A stretch of 64,000 nucleotides of DNA. It comes from Sequoia sempervirens (lineage: Eukaryota > Streptophyta > Pinopsida > Cupressales > Cupressaceae). Within the stretch, counting starts at the first letter, position 1; the number at the start of each line of letters is the position of its first letter. The stretch lies in contig VDFB02000003.1 in assembly GCA_007258455.2 (NCBI GenBank), forward strand, positions 41,047,986 through 41,111,985. Direction: 5' to 3'. Under the pieces are notes generated by a model, which saw only the letters and a program-made list of their open reading frames with translations, did no database searches and was not told the DNA's origin. Below are positions 29,608 to 40,511 of the stretch, piece after piece. Made by a program: the position numbers and the translations under genes.

Positions 29608-32600
29608 TTATTCTTTCATGGAATGCAAGGGGGTTGAATAGCACCTCCCGTCAGAAAGCTATTCAGGCTATGATTGGGGTTCATTCTCCAGATATTTTTT
29701 GTGTTCAGGAGACCAAGCTTCAGGTGGACTTCATGCTTCAGTGTTCCCCTCGTATTTGGTTCTCTGGTCAGTGTCAGTGTATTTGTTCTAAGGGAAGCTC
29801 TGGAGGTTTGGCTCTTTTTTGGGATCCTCATAAGGTTGTTCCTCGCTAGTGGATTTCTAGCCATTCCTCTATCTCGTTGGTGGCTTCGGTTTTGGATTCT
29901 GGTGAGACTATTTTGGTTAGTAATGTTTATGCTCTAGTTGATTTTCGGGGTAAAGGCCAGCTTTGGGCCCATATTAGGTATGTTAGGTCTTGTGCTCCTT
30001 ACCTACCTTGGATTCTAGCTGGCGATTTCAATGTTGTTTTGTGTCTGGAGGAGAAAAGGGGGGCTGCCAAGATGGGGTCCTGCTTCTGATTTGTTCCGGG
30101 CTAATGTGGACTCTCTTTCTCTTGTTGATGTTAAACTTGCTAATGGCTTATTTACTTGGAATAATAGGTGGAGTGGGCCAGAGGTGATTTCTGAGTGGTT
30201 GGATAGGTTTCTTGTTTCTTGTTATTGGGTTGGGGGCAGTCTGGTTATTGCTCTGAGATTCTTGACTGGTGTGGATCTGATCATTGGCCAATTAAGTTTT
30301 CAGCTTCTCTTTTTCCTAATCCAAAGAATCCTCCTTTCAAATTTTAGCTTATGTGGCTCTGTGATTCTTCTTTGTATAATCTTATTGAGTAGTGGTGGTT
30401 GGATGGTGCCCCAGCCTATGGCTCAGCTATGTACTCTGTTGTTAAGAAGCTGCAAAGTGTCAAGTATCATCTTAAGCGATGGAATTGGCTTTGTTTTGGC
30501 AATTTTCGGGCCAAGAAAAGGGAAGCACAGGAGCATCTTGCTATTGTTACTTGACAGATTAGGGATTTGGGTTTTTTAGAGGCTCTTGGGGAGGCTGAGT
30601 CCCAGGCTCTTAAAGTGGTGGAGGAGTGGGAACTTCGTGAGGAGATATTCTGGAAACAGAAGGCTCAGGTTGACTGGCTTCGAGAGGGTGATAGAAATAC
30701 TTCCCTCTTCCATCATTCTGTGTAGGCCTGTCAGAATAAGTGTTATATTTCTTCTCTTGTTAATTCTGATGGCTTAGTTTTATCCTCACAACAGGCTTTA
30801 TCTAGAGAAGCTCGCCAATTCTACTCCTCTTTGTTTACTGAGGATTCTCCTCCTTCTGATGTTGAGGATAATATGATTCTTTCTTGTATTCCTTCTTTGG
30901 TTTCTAATGAGTTGAATGCTTCTCTTATGCACCCGATTACTTTGTCTGAAGTGGAGGAGGTGGTTTTTGGGATGAATAAGGGGAAAGCTCCTGGCCCTGA
31001 TGGGTTCCCTATTGAATTTTTCCAAGAGTTTTGGGAAATTGTGAAGTTGGATTTGGTGGAGGTTGTTCGGGAATCTTTTCATAACAAGGAGATGCTTCGA
31101 GCCTTGAATGCTACTTTTCTTGTCCTCATTCCTAAGAAGGAGGGTGCTGATAGGTTTGATTTCTTCCGACCTATTGCGCTCTGTAATGTGGTGTATAAGA
31201 TTATTATGAAGCTAATTGCAGAGCGGCTTAAATCTTGCTTGCCTGTTGTTATCTCAGAGGAACAAGGGGGTTTTGTGGTTGGTCGTCAGATTCTGGATGG
31301 GGTGGTGATTGCCTCGGAGGTAATTCATTCCATGGCGATCTCTAAGGAAAGATCTATGTTCATCAAGCTGGATATGGCTAAAGCTTATGATAGAGTTAAA
31401 TGGAGTTTCCTTCAGAATATTTTGTTGGCCTTTGGGTTTTCTCCTGACTGGGTCAGTTGGACTATGAGTTGTGTGACTTCCTCTTCTTTCTCAATTATTG
31501 TGAATGGGGAACCTTCTGAGCTTTTTGATGCTTCCAGGGGTCTTCGTCAGGGGGATCCTCTTTCTCCTTATCTCTTTATTCTTATGGCTGAAGGGCTTGG
31601 ACGCTTTCTTAAATCTCGGGTCTCTCAGGGTGGGATTCATGGTTGGCAGTGGGGGATGGGTTTGCCTACTCTTTCTCACCTCCAGTTTGTGGATGACACC
31701 TCTCTTATGGGGCTTGCTCGTCTTCATGAAGCTATTCCTTTAGGAAAGCTTTGGACATCTACCTTGCTTCTTCAAGTCAAAAAGTTAATGAGCAGAAGTC
31801 TTCTATTTTTTTCTTTAATACTCCTTTGGCCATCCAGAGGAGGATTGCTGCTATTTTGAGGTTTCAAATTGAATCTCTCCCCTTTGTCTATCTGAGGATT
31901 CCTCTTGCCATTAGGCGTCAACCCAGATCTTCTTGGCAGATGTTGCTTGATAAGTTGAGGAAGAAGATAACACATTGGACTCATAGGTGGTTGTCTACTG
32001 CTGCTAGAGTTACCCTCCTTCAGTCTGTTATCCAGGCCCTACCCATCTACAGGTATTTTGTCCAATCGGCCCCTATGTATTTCCTTCAGGAATTTGATGC
32101 TCTCTCTCGACAATTCCTTTGGAGTGGTAACTTGATGACTTCTAAGTGGAGCCTTGTTAAATGGGATTCTGTGTGTAGACCAAAGCAGGAGGGTGGTCTC
32201 GGTTTACGCTCTTCTATTTTGAATGGGCAAGTTCTTGCAGCGAAGCTTTACTAGCGCTGGTGTACTAATCAACACCAATTGTGGGCCCGTGTTCTTAACT
32301 ATAAGTATCTTCGTGGTGTTTCTTCTTATGAGGTTCCGCGCTATCCTCTGGAGGGGAGTGGTTCTATGATTTGGTCTACTCTGAAAATGGGAGCTCAGTT
32401 GATTAAGCGGGCGCTTTTTGGGATCTGTCACTCAGGATCACAGGCTCTATTTTGGTGGGATTCTTGGGATGGTCACCCGCCTATTCTTTCTGCTTTTCCT
32501 CATCTTCAATCCCTTTGTGATGTTTTTATTGCTGCTAGTTGGGACACCATAGAGCATTACAAGATTGCTGAGCATTGTGGCTCTGTTGTCTCTTTTCGCT

Positions 32601-33892
32601 GGAAGCACCTGTCTGAGTGGCCTCCTGGGGGTTCTGAGGGGGATAGGCGGGAGCTTGCTCAACTTTTGGGTTCTCGGGCTTGTAATTCGTTGAGGGGACC
32701 TGATAATTTAGCTTGGGATGGCTCTGATAAGTCTGGGAAGTACTCTATGTCTTCTGGCTATAAGCATTTGGGTCGTCAGTTGTTTGGGGCTATTGAGGTC
32801 CCTTAGTGGAAGTATGTTTGGTATAAGTTGTCCTGGCCCAAGTGCAATTTCTTCATGTGGTTGGTGGCTCAAAACCGGTGTCTTACTTGGGATAATTTAT
32901 GCAAGCGAGGTTTCCAGGGTCCCTCTTGTTGTGTGTTGTGTCGTGAGGCTGAGGAGTGTGCTTCTCATCTCTTCTTCCAATGTTCCTATGCTTGAGAGAT
33001 TTGGCATCGTTGGTGGCAGGTGTGGAATGTGCCCTATACGCATGTTTCCTCTTTGGCTAAGTTTGTGGATCGGGGGAGTAGGGCCCCTGTTTCTACCTCC
33101 TTTCTTCAAGCTGCTTGGGCGATTGGCCCTTCCCTCATTATTTGGAATCTTTGGTTGGAGAGGAATTGGCGGATTTTTCAGGATGTGCTGATGGGAGCCC
33201 CTCACTTGTGGTGGAAAATTTTGCATTTTGTGGGAGAAACGATCACGGCTAAGTGTGATCTGACCGATCCGATTGCTCCTTCTGATGTGGGTTGTTTCAA
33301 CCGCCTTCATCTTCCTCCTGCGCATCGGCAGCTTATGCGCAACAGGTGTAGGCATCCAACACCGAAGGTGAATAGGGAGGGAAGATGGTCTCCTCCTCCT
33401 CAAGGCACCCTAAAAATTAACACGGATGGCTCTTCTCGTGGAAACCCTGGTCATGTTGGTATTGGTGGTGTTGGTCGGGATAGTTATGGGGATGTTCAAT
33501 TCATTTTCTCTATTTATAAGGGTCTTCATACTAATAATCTTATGGAGGCTCAGGCTATTTTACTGGCGGTGGAGCGTGGCAGCCAGTTGGGGTGGCACAG
33601 GATTATGTGTGAATCTGTCTCCCAGGTTGTGGTGAACTTGCTAAATAGGCGGAGGTTAGATGATGTCAGTTGGCACCTGGCTTTGATTATTGAACAAATT
33701 CTCAATCTTTGTGTTTCTCTTGAGTTTGTTACTTTCACTCATATTCCTAGGGAGTGGAATGGTGTAGCTGATTGTTTGGCTAAATGGGCTTCTGATCATT
33801 TCAATGATTGGAATTTGGTTGATCGGGGTCAATTACCCCCTGATTTGTCTCAACAGTTGGACCATTTGGTGGAGCTGGATAAGGCTTTGTAA
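29604..33892 (+). pseudogene. LINE ORF2: endonuclease-reverse transcriptase-RNase H, disrupted
   Basis: ORF2 starts at ATG 29604 with the endonuclease (ILSWNARGLN; QETKLQ with catalytic Glu; GDFNVVL). The RT occupies roughly 30930-31760, with GKAPGPDGFP, FIKLDMAKAYDRV, GLRQGDPLSPYLFIL and an FVDD active box at about 31686. A zf-RVT segment near 32810-33000 (WLVAQNRCLTWDNLC) precedes a C-terminal RNase H (NTDGSSRGNPG, NNLMEAQAI, WNGVADCLAKWAS; about 33415-33800). Frames shift near 30060 (in a run of G), 30257 and 31745, with stops at 29847, 30087 and elsewhere. An intact copy would nick the target and copy its own RNA there. Confidence 0.9.
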
Positions 33893-33949
33893 TGACACTG
33901 CTCTGTAATTTCTTGTGTTTTAATAAATTTTTACCCCTCTTTTATGTTA

Positions 33950-33969
33950 AATTATCATCAAAGACTTGG
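33950..33969 (+). repeat. Right 20-bp target-site duplication of the LINE
   Basis: This is an exact copy of 27998-28017. The Copia sequence resumes immediately after it. Confidence 0.93.
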
Positions 33970-35039
33970 AGAGTAGAGAGATAATTGCTGCTGGGATGGT
34001 TGATCAAGCATCTTGATTATACACTTTTTCAGAATTTGCACCTGATGATGGTTTTGATCCTTTGGTTGTTGATCACACTCCTTGTGTGACATTTAATTTT
34101 GAGGAGAATTTTGGTTACTTGAATTTAGGCATTCTCACATTTGATCCAATTCTTGAACCTAGTATTCATTCTCCTCTTTCTCTTGCTTTTTCTAAGCTCA
34201 ACATTGCAATGACATAGGAGGTTCATAATGGTCTTCCCTAGTTCCTTGGGACATATTCCTACTAGACATCTTATCTTTGTTTGTAGAGTTCCATATCTCA
34301 GATTTTTTAGACACTATTGATCACATTCATCTTCTTTTTGATGGAGTTGATTCTTCTTCAAATGTTATGGGGGATCCTACAAACCCTTTTTCTCTTTCTC
34401 CACATGATGATTCATCACATTTTGACATGACTGTGGAGTTCTAGGAAACATTTGGAGGAGGCGTCTTTGTCTTCAGAGGATATATCTTCATCTTTGGATC
34501 CTATTCTACATTCATCTCTACTAAATTATAGATTGTCATTTTCAGCAATGTGGCCTAGAACACTTGATTTGATAGTGACAACTTTCACCATCGACATGGA
34601 GACACATAAGCAGTTTTCAAAGACTTCTTACATTTTGAGCCTTCTTCCCTCATATTCCTCTCAAGAATGGGAAGACATCATGTATGCACCTTTGGTTTTG
34701 TTTCTTCCTAAGGAGAGGAATGTTGTTCGACAATCATGGTCCATCTTTTACAACCAGTTTCAAGCATCAACCATTGGTATAGTTGACTACTTGAGGGAAG
34801 GCTACATAGTATTTCTTAGCCTTTCTGTTTTGGAGGGGACTTCTTCCTTACATGGGATTATTTCTTGTGTTGCGAAACCTTTTTTTTTCTCTCCTTTGGG
34901 GAGGAGTTTTTTCCCACTGGGTTTTCTCTTTTTTTCCATTTGCGAAAGATTTTTTTGTACATGGGTACCTAACATGGCCTTGTAGTTGAGACCCACCTTT
35001 GTGTCTTTTCGCCCACCTAAGCTACACATAAAGGGGGGG
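33970..35039 (+). pseudogene. 3' part of the Copia-type element
   Basis: The first 250 bp continue the Copia pre-integrase reading (REIIAAGMVDQAS, FDPLVVDHTPCVTFNFEENFG). Beyond that I find no integrase core, RT or RNase H. A 178-codon open stretch at 34452-34985 (no ATG at its start) encodes an unrecognised hydrophobic sequence. A purine tract AAAGGGGGGG ends at 35039, next to the LTR, as expected for the plus-strand primer. Confidence 0.6.
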
Positions 35040-35510
35040 TGTTAGTATAGGTTTCGATTTTCTTTATGTTAGGGAATATTTATTTTTCCTACACACTTTA
35101 TCAAGCTTGTTTAAGCTATATTAGAATGTTTAAGATGAGGGCATGTGGCATAGTCCATCAATTACATGTCACTCACACCCACCTTTGGGCAATTGAGTCT
35201 CACACCGTCTTTTGGATTTATTAGCCACCTCCCATAACCATTTGCTTGTCCTTACCTTAGTTGGTAGAACCATGTAATCTAGCATTTACCAAGTAGGTAA
35301 AACTCCCACCTATTATGGACAGTTGGGAGTTATTACTCCTCTTGGAATTATTTGCCTCTATTTTTTATATATAAACAGCCATCACCTCTCCCGTGTCAAG
35401 TTCACTAGATCAATTATTCATGAGTGTCGGTTCAATGCTAAGGGAGTGTTGAGTTTGTTCATCTTTGGATTCTAGTCTTGCTTTCCTTTAGCCATTCGGG
35501 TGGCTTCACA
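35040..35510 (+). repeat. 3' LTR of the Copia-type element
   Basis: This 471-bp repeat starts TGTTAGTATAGG directly after the polypurine tract and ends GGCTTCACA. It matches 24708-25186. Confidence 0.87.
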
Positions 35511-36737
35511 ATAAAAAGTGACTTTCAATCAAAAGTCTTAACAATTTCACCTTCAAAAATAAGTCATACAATGGTTAGGACATTTAAATGAAGATCCAAT
35601 TCTTACAATGAACAAAAACCTTCATTCGAAAAAGTATTCCGGCCTTTTTACTACGCAAATTCATCTTCTCAAAAGCACACACAATAAAATAGAAATTTAT
35701 GCTTCCACGCAACGGCTAAAAACTATACTCCAAGAAAGCACCAAAGCCTTCATTTTTATATTGCTAGAAAAATCTTTTTAAAAATGAGTCATTTAAATAC
35801 CGTGTTTCAAGAAAGTCAAGTTATAGTTTATTTTGCTTCACATAGTTTTACTTTTGCAAAATTAATCAACATTCTTGATCAGTGCTTCAGAGCATAATTA
35901 TGTTATTAATAAAAATGTATATCGGTTCACAATGCCAAAAGCTTATTTGACATTAATGAATTCTTAATTGGAATATCAAATTACAGCATAACTAGTTGAA
36001 AAAAAAATTCTCCAAGACGTCTTTATACCATTAAATAAACACTATAGTTGTATCCAAGTTTTTCCTTTAATAACTTTTGACATCACCTTTAAGGCAACAA
36101 TGTCATGTTCTCAATCAATTTAAAACATACCAAATGCCTTTATTGGAACATCTGTGAATCTGCCACCAATACTTGAAGTGCTTGCACCCATTTATTAATT
36201 TTTTCTCTTCCCCAAAGTAGATTGGAGGGGGATCAAGGATACAGTAGCATTACATATCTACAAGGATGGTAGCAAGGAAGTTTAAGGCAAATACACTCCC
36301 TTGAGGAAACCCAGGCTCCAAGAACTATGGGAGTGCAAGGTACAAGATGCTATTCCATGAAAAGGAAATATTATTCATTTTTAGATTGTTAATTTCTTTT
36401 TGAAAAGATATGTTTTGCTTCCAACAATTTATACTACAAGGCAACACTCATATAACTAATTTGCATGAAAGACTTGAATTAAAAATTAATAGTTCTCAAT
36501 TGCAATATCCAACACAATTATTTATCACAAGTAGTCATTAAACATTGTTTTCATTTACTCCTTTATTCAGTGAACCCCAAAGAAAATATTCATTTCCTTT
36601 TCTTTTTTTCTCTTTCCTTTGCAACGGACTTTTGTGAACATTTTCAATGTAGCAATAGCATTTCCTTGAAATCAATTTAATCTTTAAATTGGAATACATT
36701 TGCTTCAATTAAACCTAACTTTGAATGCGCTATCAAT
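35511..36737. other. AT-rich non-coding DNA, no gene seen
   Basis: No reading frame of note, RNA gene or repeat end was seen. It separates the Copia-type element from the truncated LINE. Confidence 0.55.
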
Positions 36738-36749
36738 ATTAGTCAACCA
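36738..36749 (+). repeat. Left target-site duplication of the truncated LINE
   Basis: ATTAGTCAACCA here corresponds to ATTAGCCAACCA at 39221-39232, directly after the poly(A) tail, with one mismatch in 12. Confidence 0.7.
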
Positions 36750-39220
36750 TCCTTATTTATTTGTTCTTCTTGTTGGCCTAGAGAGACTAGTGAAATGTAA
36801 TGTGGAGTTGAGTTTAATCCAGGGATGGAGGTGGGGAAATGGTTTGCCTCCTCAATCTCACCTGCAATTTGTGGATGATACTGCCTTGATGGGTTTAGCT
36901 AAGATCATAGAAGCTACGAATTTGCACAAGGCTTTGGATATCTATCTTGTTGCATCTAGTCAAAGGATTAATGAATATAAATCTTTCATTTTCTTCTTCA
37001 ATACTCCAAGGCTTATTCAACAAAGGATTGCTTATATCTTGAGGTTCCAAATTGGTTCTCTCCCTTTAACTTATTTTGGTATTCCTATCTTTGTTGGTAG
37101 ACTTCTCAGGGAATCGTGGCAAAATATTTTGGACAAGTTTCGTGCAAAGGTTAATCATTGGACTCATAAATGGTTGTCATTTGCTGGTCGTGTTCAGTTG
37201 CTAAAGTCTATGGTGTAGGGTCTTCCTATTTATAGGTGCATGTTACAGGTGGCTCCGGTTGGGGTTGTAAAGGATTTGGACTCTCTGGCTAGACAATTCT
37301 TATGGGTAGGTAGCTTGTCCTCTTCCAAGTGGAGCCTGGTAAAGTGGGATATTGTGTGTAGCCCGAGGCAGTTTAAGGGTCTTGGATTGCAGCAAGTGAC
37401 TTGGTTTGGGTTGGCATTGGTTGCAAAACTTTACTGGAGGTGGTGTGTGGAGCAAGATCATATCTAGGCCAAGATTTTATCTCACAAGTACCTTATGGGG
37501 CTTCTAAAGGAGGAAATTCCCAAGTATCCTCTAGTGGGGGAAGGTTCTATGATTTAGGGAACGCTTAAGAAAGGGGTTGTGATGATCAAGGAGGGCCTGT
37601 TCTGGATATGTAATAGGGCGCTAAGGCTCTCTTTTGGTCTGATTCTTGGGATGGCTTTTCCCCCATTTTGTGTCAGTATCCTAATTTGGTGAATCTTTGT
37701 CTACACTTTTTGGAGGTTGATTGGTCAAGGGTGAATGATTTTAAGAATTTTTATCCATGTGTGCAGATGGAAGTGGGTAAGTGGAAGGATCCTTGCGATT
37801 GGCCTGTTCTCAGGTTGGAGGAGAATTGTGCCGAGCTTCAAAATATTTTGGCTGGTAGACAATGCAATTCTCTGAGGGATAAGGATATTTTGACTTGTAC
37901 CCCGAATCCTAAGGGTGCTTTCACTATGGCTAGTGGATATCAAGAATTGTTGTCTCATATGTTTGGGGGGGGGAGCGGGTGGCGGTCCCTTGGTCGAAAC
38001 GTGTGGAACAAATTTTCATAGCCAAAATGTAATTGTTTTGTGTGGACTCTGGCTAGGAACAGACGTTTGACTTGGGATAATCTTTGTAAGCGGGGATTCC
38101 AGGGTCCCTTTATTTGTGTTTTGTGTGATTGCAATGAGGAGAATTCTTTCCATTTATTTTTCCGTTGTCCTTATTCTGTGTTGCTCTGGCATTTGTGGTG
38201 GGGTGTTTGGAAACATCTTTGTGTTCATACGTCTTCTCTTGTTGAGTTTTGGAGTAGTCTAGTAAGACCCCCTTCCCAAGCCTCTTTCCTCCAGATTGTG
38301 TGGGGCATTGGTCCTACGTTCATTCTTTGATAAATTTGGTTGGAAAGGACTCCTAGAATTTTTCGTGGGGATAGGATGATGGTTCAACAAGTTTGGCACA
38401 AAATTGTTGGTATGATCCAAGAGATGATGGAAGCCAAATGTGAAGTTGTTTTTCCATTGGAAAGAAGTGATGATGAAATTGTGAATAGATTGAGCTTGTA
38501 GGGGTTGACTTTGATCTTTGTTTGTGTCAGAAGGGGAAGGAAGGTCAAAAAGAAGGTTCAAAAGGTTGGAAGATGGTTGCCTCCTCCGACAGATTTTCTA
38601 AAGATTAATATAGACGGTTCCTCTAGGTGTAACCCTGGGCCTGCTAGGATTGGTGGAGTTGACAAAGACTATTCTAGTTCGGTCATTTTCTCTTTCTTCA
38701 TCTATAAAAGGCAGCATTCTAACAACTTTATGGAAGGGTTGGCAATTCTCTGGGCTATTGAGTGTGCGTGTGCCTTGCGTTGGCAAAGGATTATCTATGA
38801 ATTTGATTCATAGATTATTGTTAATATGTTGCTCGAGCAAAAGGTGGTTGAGGTTATTTGGCAAATTGTGTTGGTGTTCCGACGAATTTTGCAAAGGTGC
38901 TCTACATTAGCAGTGTCTTTTGTCCACATACCAGAAAAATGGAATAGGGTTGCTAATTGTTTGGCTAAGTGGGCTTCAGAGCATGACAATGATTGGAAGA
39001 TCACGGGGTGGAGAAAGTTATCCCCTATGGTCATGATTTAGAGAGGGTCATTGCTAATGATATGGAGGGATGAGATGCTGGTGGCTATATGGATGGTGGT
39101 TTTTATTTTGGATGGATGTTCTAGTGTTTTCCTTTCTGCGAGATTACGGGTTCCCTGATCCTTATGTACTGTTTATTTCTTGATTTCAATAAAGTTTTTA
39201 CCCCTTTATTAAAAAAAAAA
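36750..39220 (+). mobile_element. 5'-truncated L1-like LINE with poly(A) tail
   Basis: The copy begins inside the RT (PYLFVLLVGLERL, matching SPYLFILMAEGLGRF of the LINE at 28018) and shows the same FVDD box near 36870. It continues through the zf-RVT region (VWTLARNRRLTWDNLC) and RNase H (NIDGSSRCNPGPARIGG; WNRVANCLAKWAS) to a 3' UTR with AATAAA and ten A residues. The frame is broken by stops and by a shift near 37640. The 12-bp target duplication and A-tail mark a typical truncated target-primed insertion. It is clearly related to, but well diverged from, the other LINE. Confidence 0.9.
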
Positions 39221-39232
39221 ATTAGCCAACCA
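39221..39232 (+). repeat. Right target-site duplication of the truncated LINE
   Basis: ATTAGCCAACCA follows the poly(A) tail and matches 36738-36749 at 11 of 12 positions. Confidence 0.7.
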
Positions 39233-40424
39233 GAAATTCAAAAATAAGTCTTTGAGCCTTTCGTTATCATGCAAATAGGCGTCAACCAATGCAAAACATA
39301 CAATATTTACATCTTCAATTTAAAAATATTTTCTAACTTTTCAGATAATTTCCTCTATATAGCATTTGTTTGGTAGCATTCCTACCTTATCAGAATAGAA
39401 AAATGTCTTTTAATTCTGTTTTTAGAGACCACATAAAAAAGTTTGTTTCCTTGTTGCACTTGCAAAATGATTCTTTGCCTCGACAAAATTTAAATTTCTT
39501 CACGTTCACCTAAATGGACAAATTACTTACCATCAACTCCAAGTGAAACATCAAGTATTACTACTAAACCAAAACAAATTCTAAATCACTCAAATTGAAC
39601 TGTATAAACCCTAAAATAAAGCAAGAAGGTGCTCAAGAATAAAATTGAGTAGACAACTCCCGAACCTGAAGCAGCACACAGAATATTCTGCTCATTCTTA
39701 ACCTTTTGGTATTAACTGTGATAAATTATAATTCAATTCTAAATTATAAGACGGTCCCTGGTAAAACTGATTATACAAATGCTTTGTGGCTAGTATAATT
39801 GATGTATGTGATGATACTCATCATACTCGTGAACGAAAAAAATTGTCCTCTGATTGAACAAGGAAAGTTTAGAAATACAGACAAGATCATAAATTATTCT
39901 CCAACCAGTTACACTTTGAATTGCATGTAAATCTACACAGATCAAATCACAATATTTTGATACTTGGCTAAAATTTGGTAACACAAATACAAACTGATCT
40001 TTTTTAAACTAGAAAACAACGAGTATCTGCGCTAGTAAATTGTACTACAGACAAACAGAATTTCGAAAGAGTGAATTTTAAGTAGTCATGGTCAAACTAA
40101 CAAGACAAACATGACACCAAGTATTCTGTCGAGCTTGCACCACAACCTATGAGTTGAATGTTAACCCTTCCAATGAAACTTCATCAAATCTCAAAATTTC
40201 TCAGCACTTCGTACAGCTAGCCGCACAACTTCAGTTGACTGACTTCAGAAAAACCATAATATATTACTTTGACAAAATCAATGATAGCCAAAGAATTGAA
40301 AGGAAAACTATCTTAACTACCCAGTTAAACCTCATAGGTGCATTGAATATAAAACATCAGATGTGTGACTCCATTGTCCAAAGACTCCAGCTAATGTTTC
40401 TTTATCAATCATATCTCCGCGGCA
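39233..40424 (-). other. 3' flank and probable 3' UTR of the TOC34-type gene
   Basis: AT-rich sequence follows the TAG stop of the TOC34-type gene (40425-40427). Part of it must be the 3' UTR, but I could not place a clear poly(A) signal. No other gene was seen. Confidence 0.45.
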
Positions 40425-40511
40425 CTAATATTTCACCCAATCATTTCCCCTCCATTCACTCCATTTATCGTCCTCTATGGCAAGTTTCATTCGCTTCACC
40501 ACAAAAAAGTA
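40425..40511 (-). CDS. TOC34: TOC34-type exon 8: end of membrane anchor and C-terminus
   Basis: 28 codons plus TAG, reading YFFVVKRMKLAIEDDKWSEW to the end. It completes the hydrophobic anchor and gives a short charged tail facing the intermembrane space. Acceptor TTTTGTGCAG. Confidence 0.88.
   Translation of the reverse strand, partial: YFFVVKRMKLAIEDDKWSEWRGNDWVKY

Larger units (their letters stand above)
28018..33949 (+). mobile_element. Near full-length L1-like LINE (5.9 kb)
   Basis: The element has a GC-rich 5' UTR (about 28040-28330), ORF1, ORF2 (endonuclease, RT, zf-RVT and plant-type RNase H domains) and a short 3' UTR ending in TTTTACCCCTCTTTTATGTTA with no clear poly(A) tail. It is flanked by a perfect 20-bp target duplication. 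Both genes contain stops and frameshifts, so the copy is inactive. Confidence 0.93.
24708..35510 (+). mobile_element. Copia-type LTR retrotransposon with a LINE inserted
   Basis: Direct repeats 24708-25186 and 35040-35510 flank an interior with a primer-site-like sequence, a decayed Copia gag and protease, and a purine tract next to the right LTR. Without the 5.9-kb LINE and one copy of its target duplication the element is about 4.8 kb. No integrase, RT or RNase H could be recognised, so it seems internally deleted and non-autonomous. No matching target duplication was found (CCACA left, ATAAA right). Confidence 0.8.
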
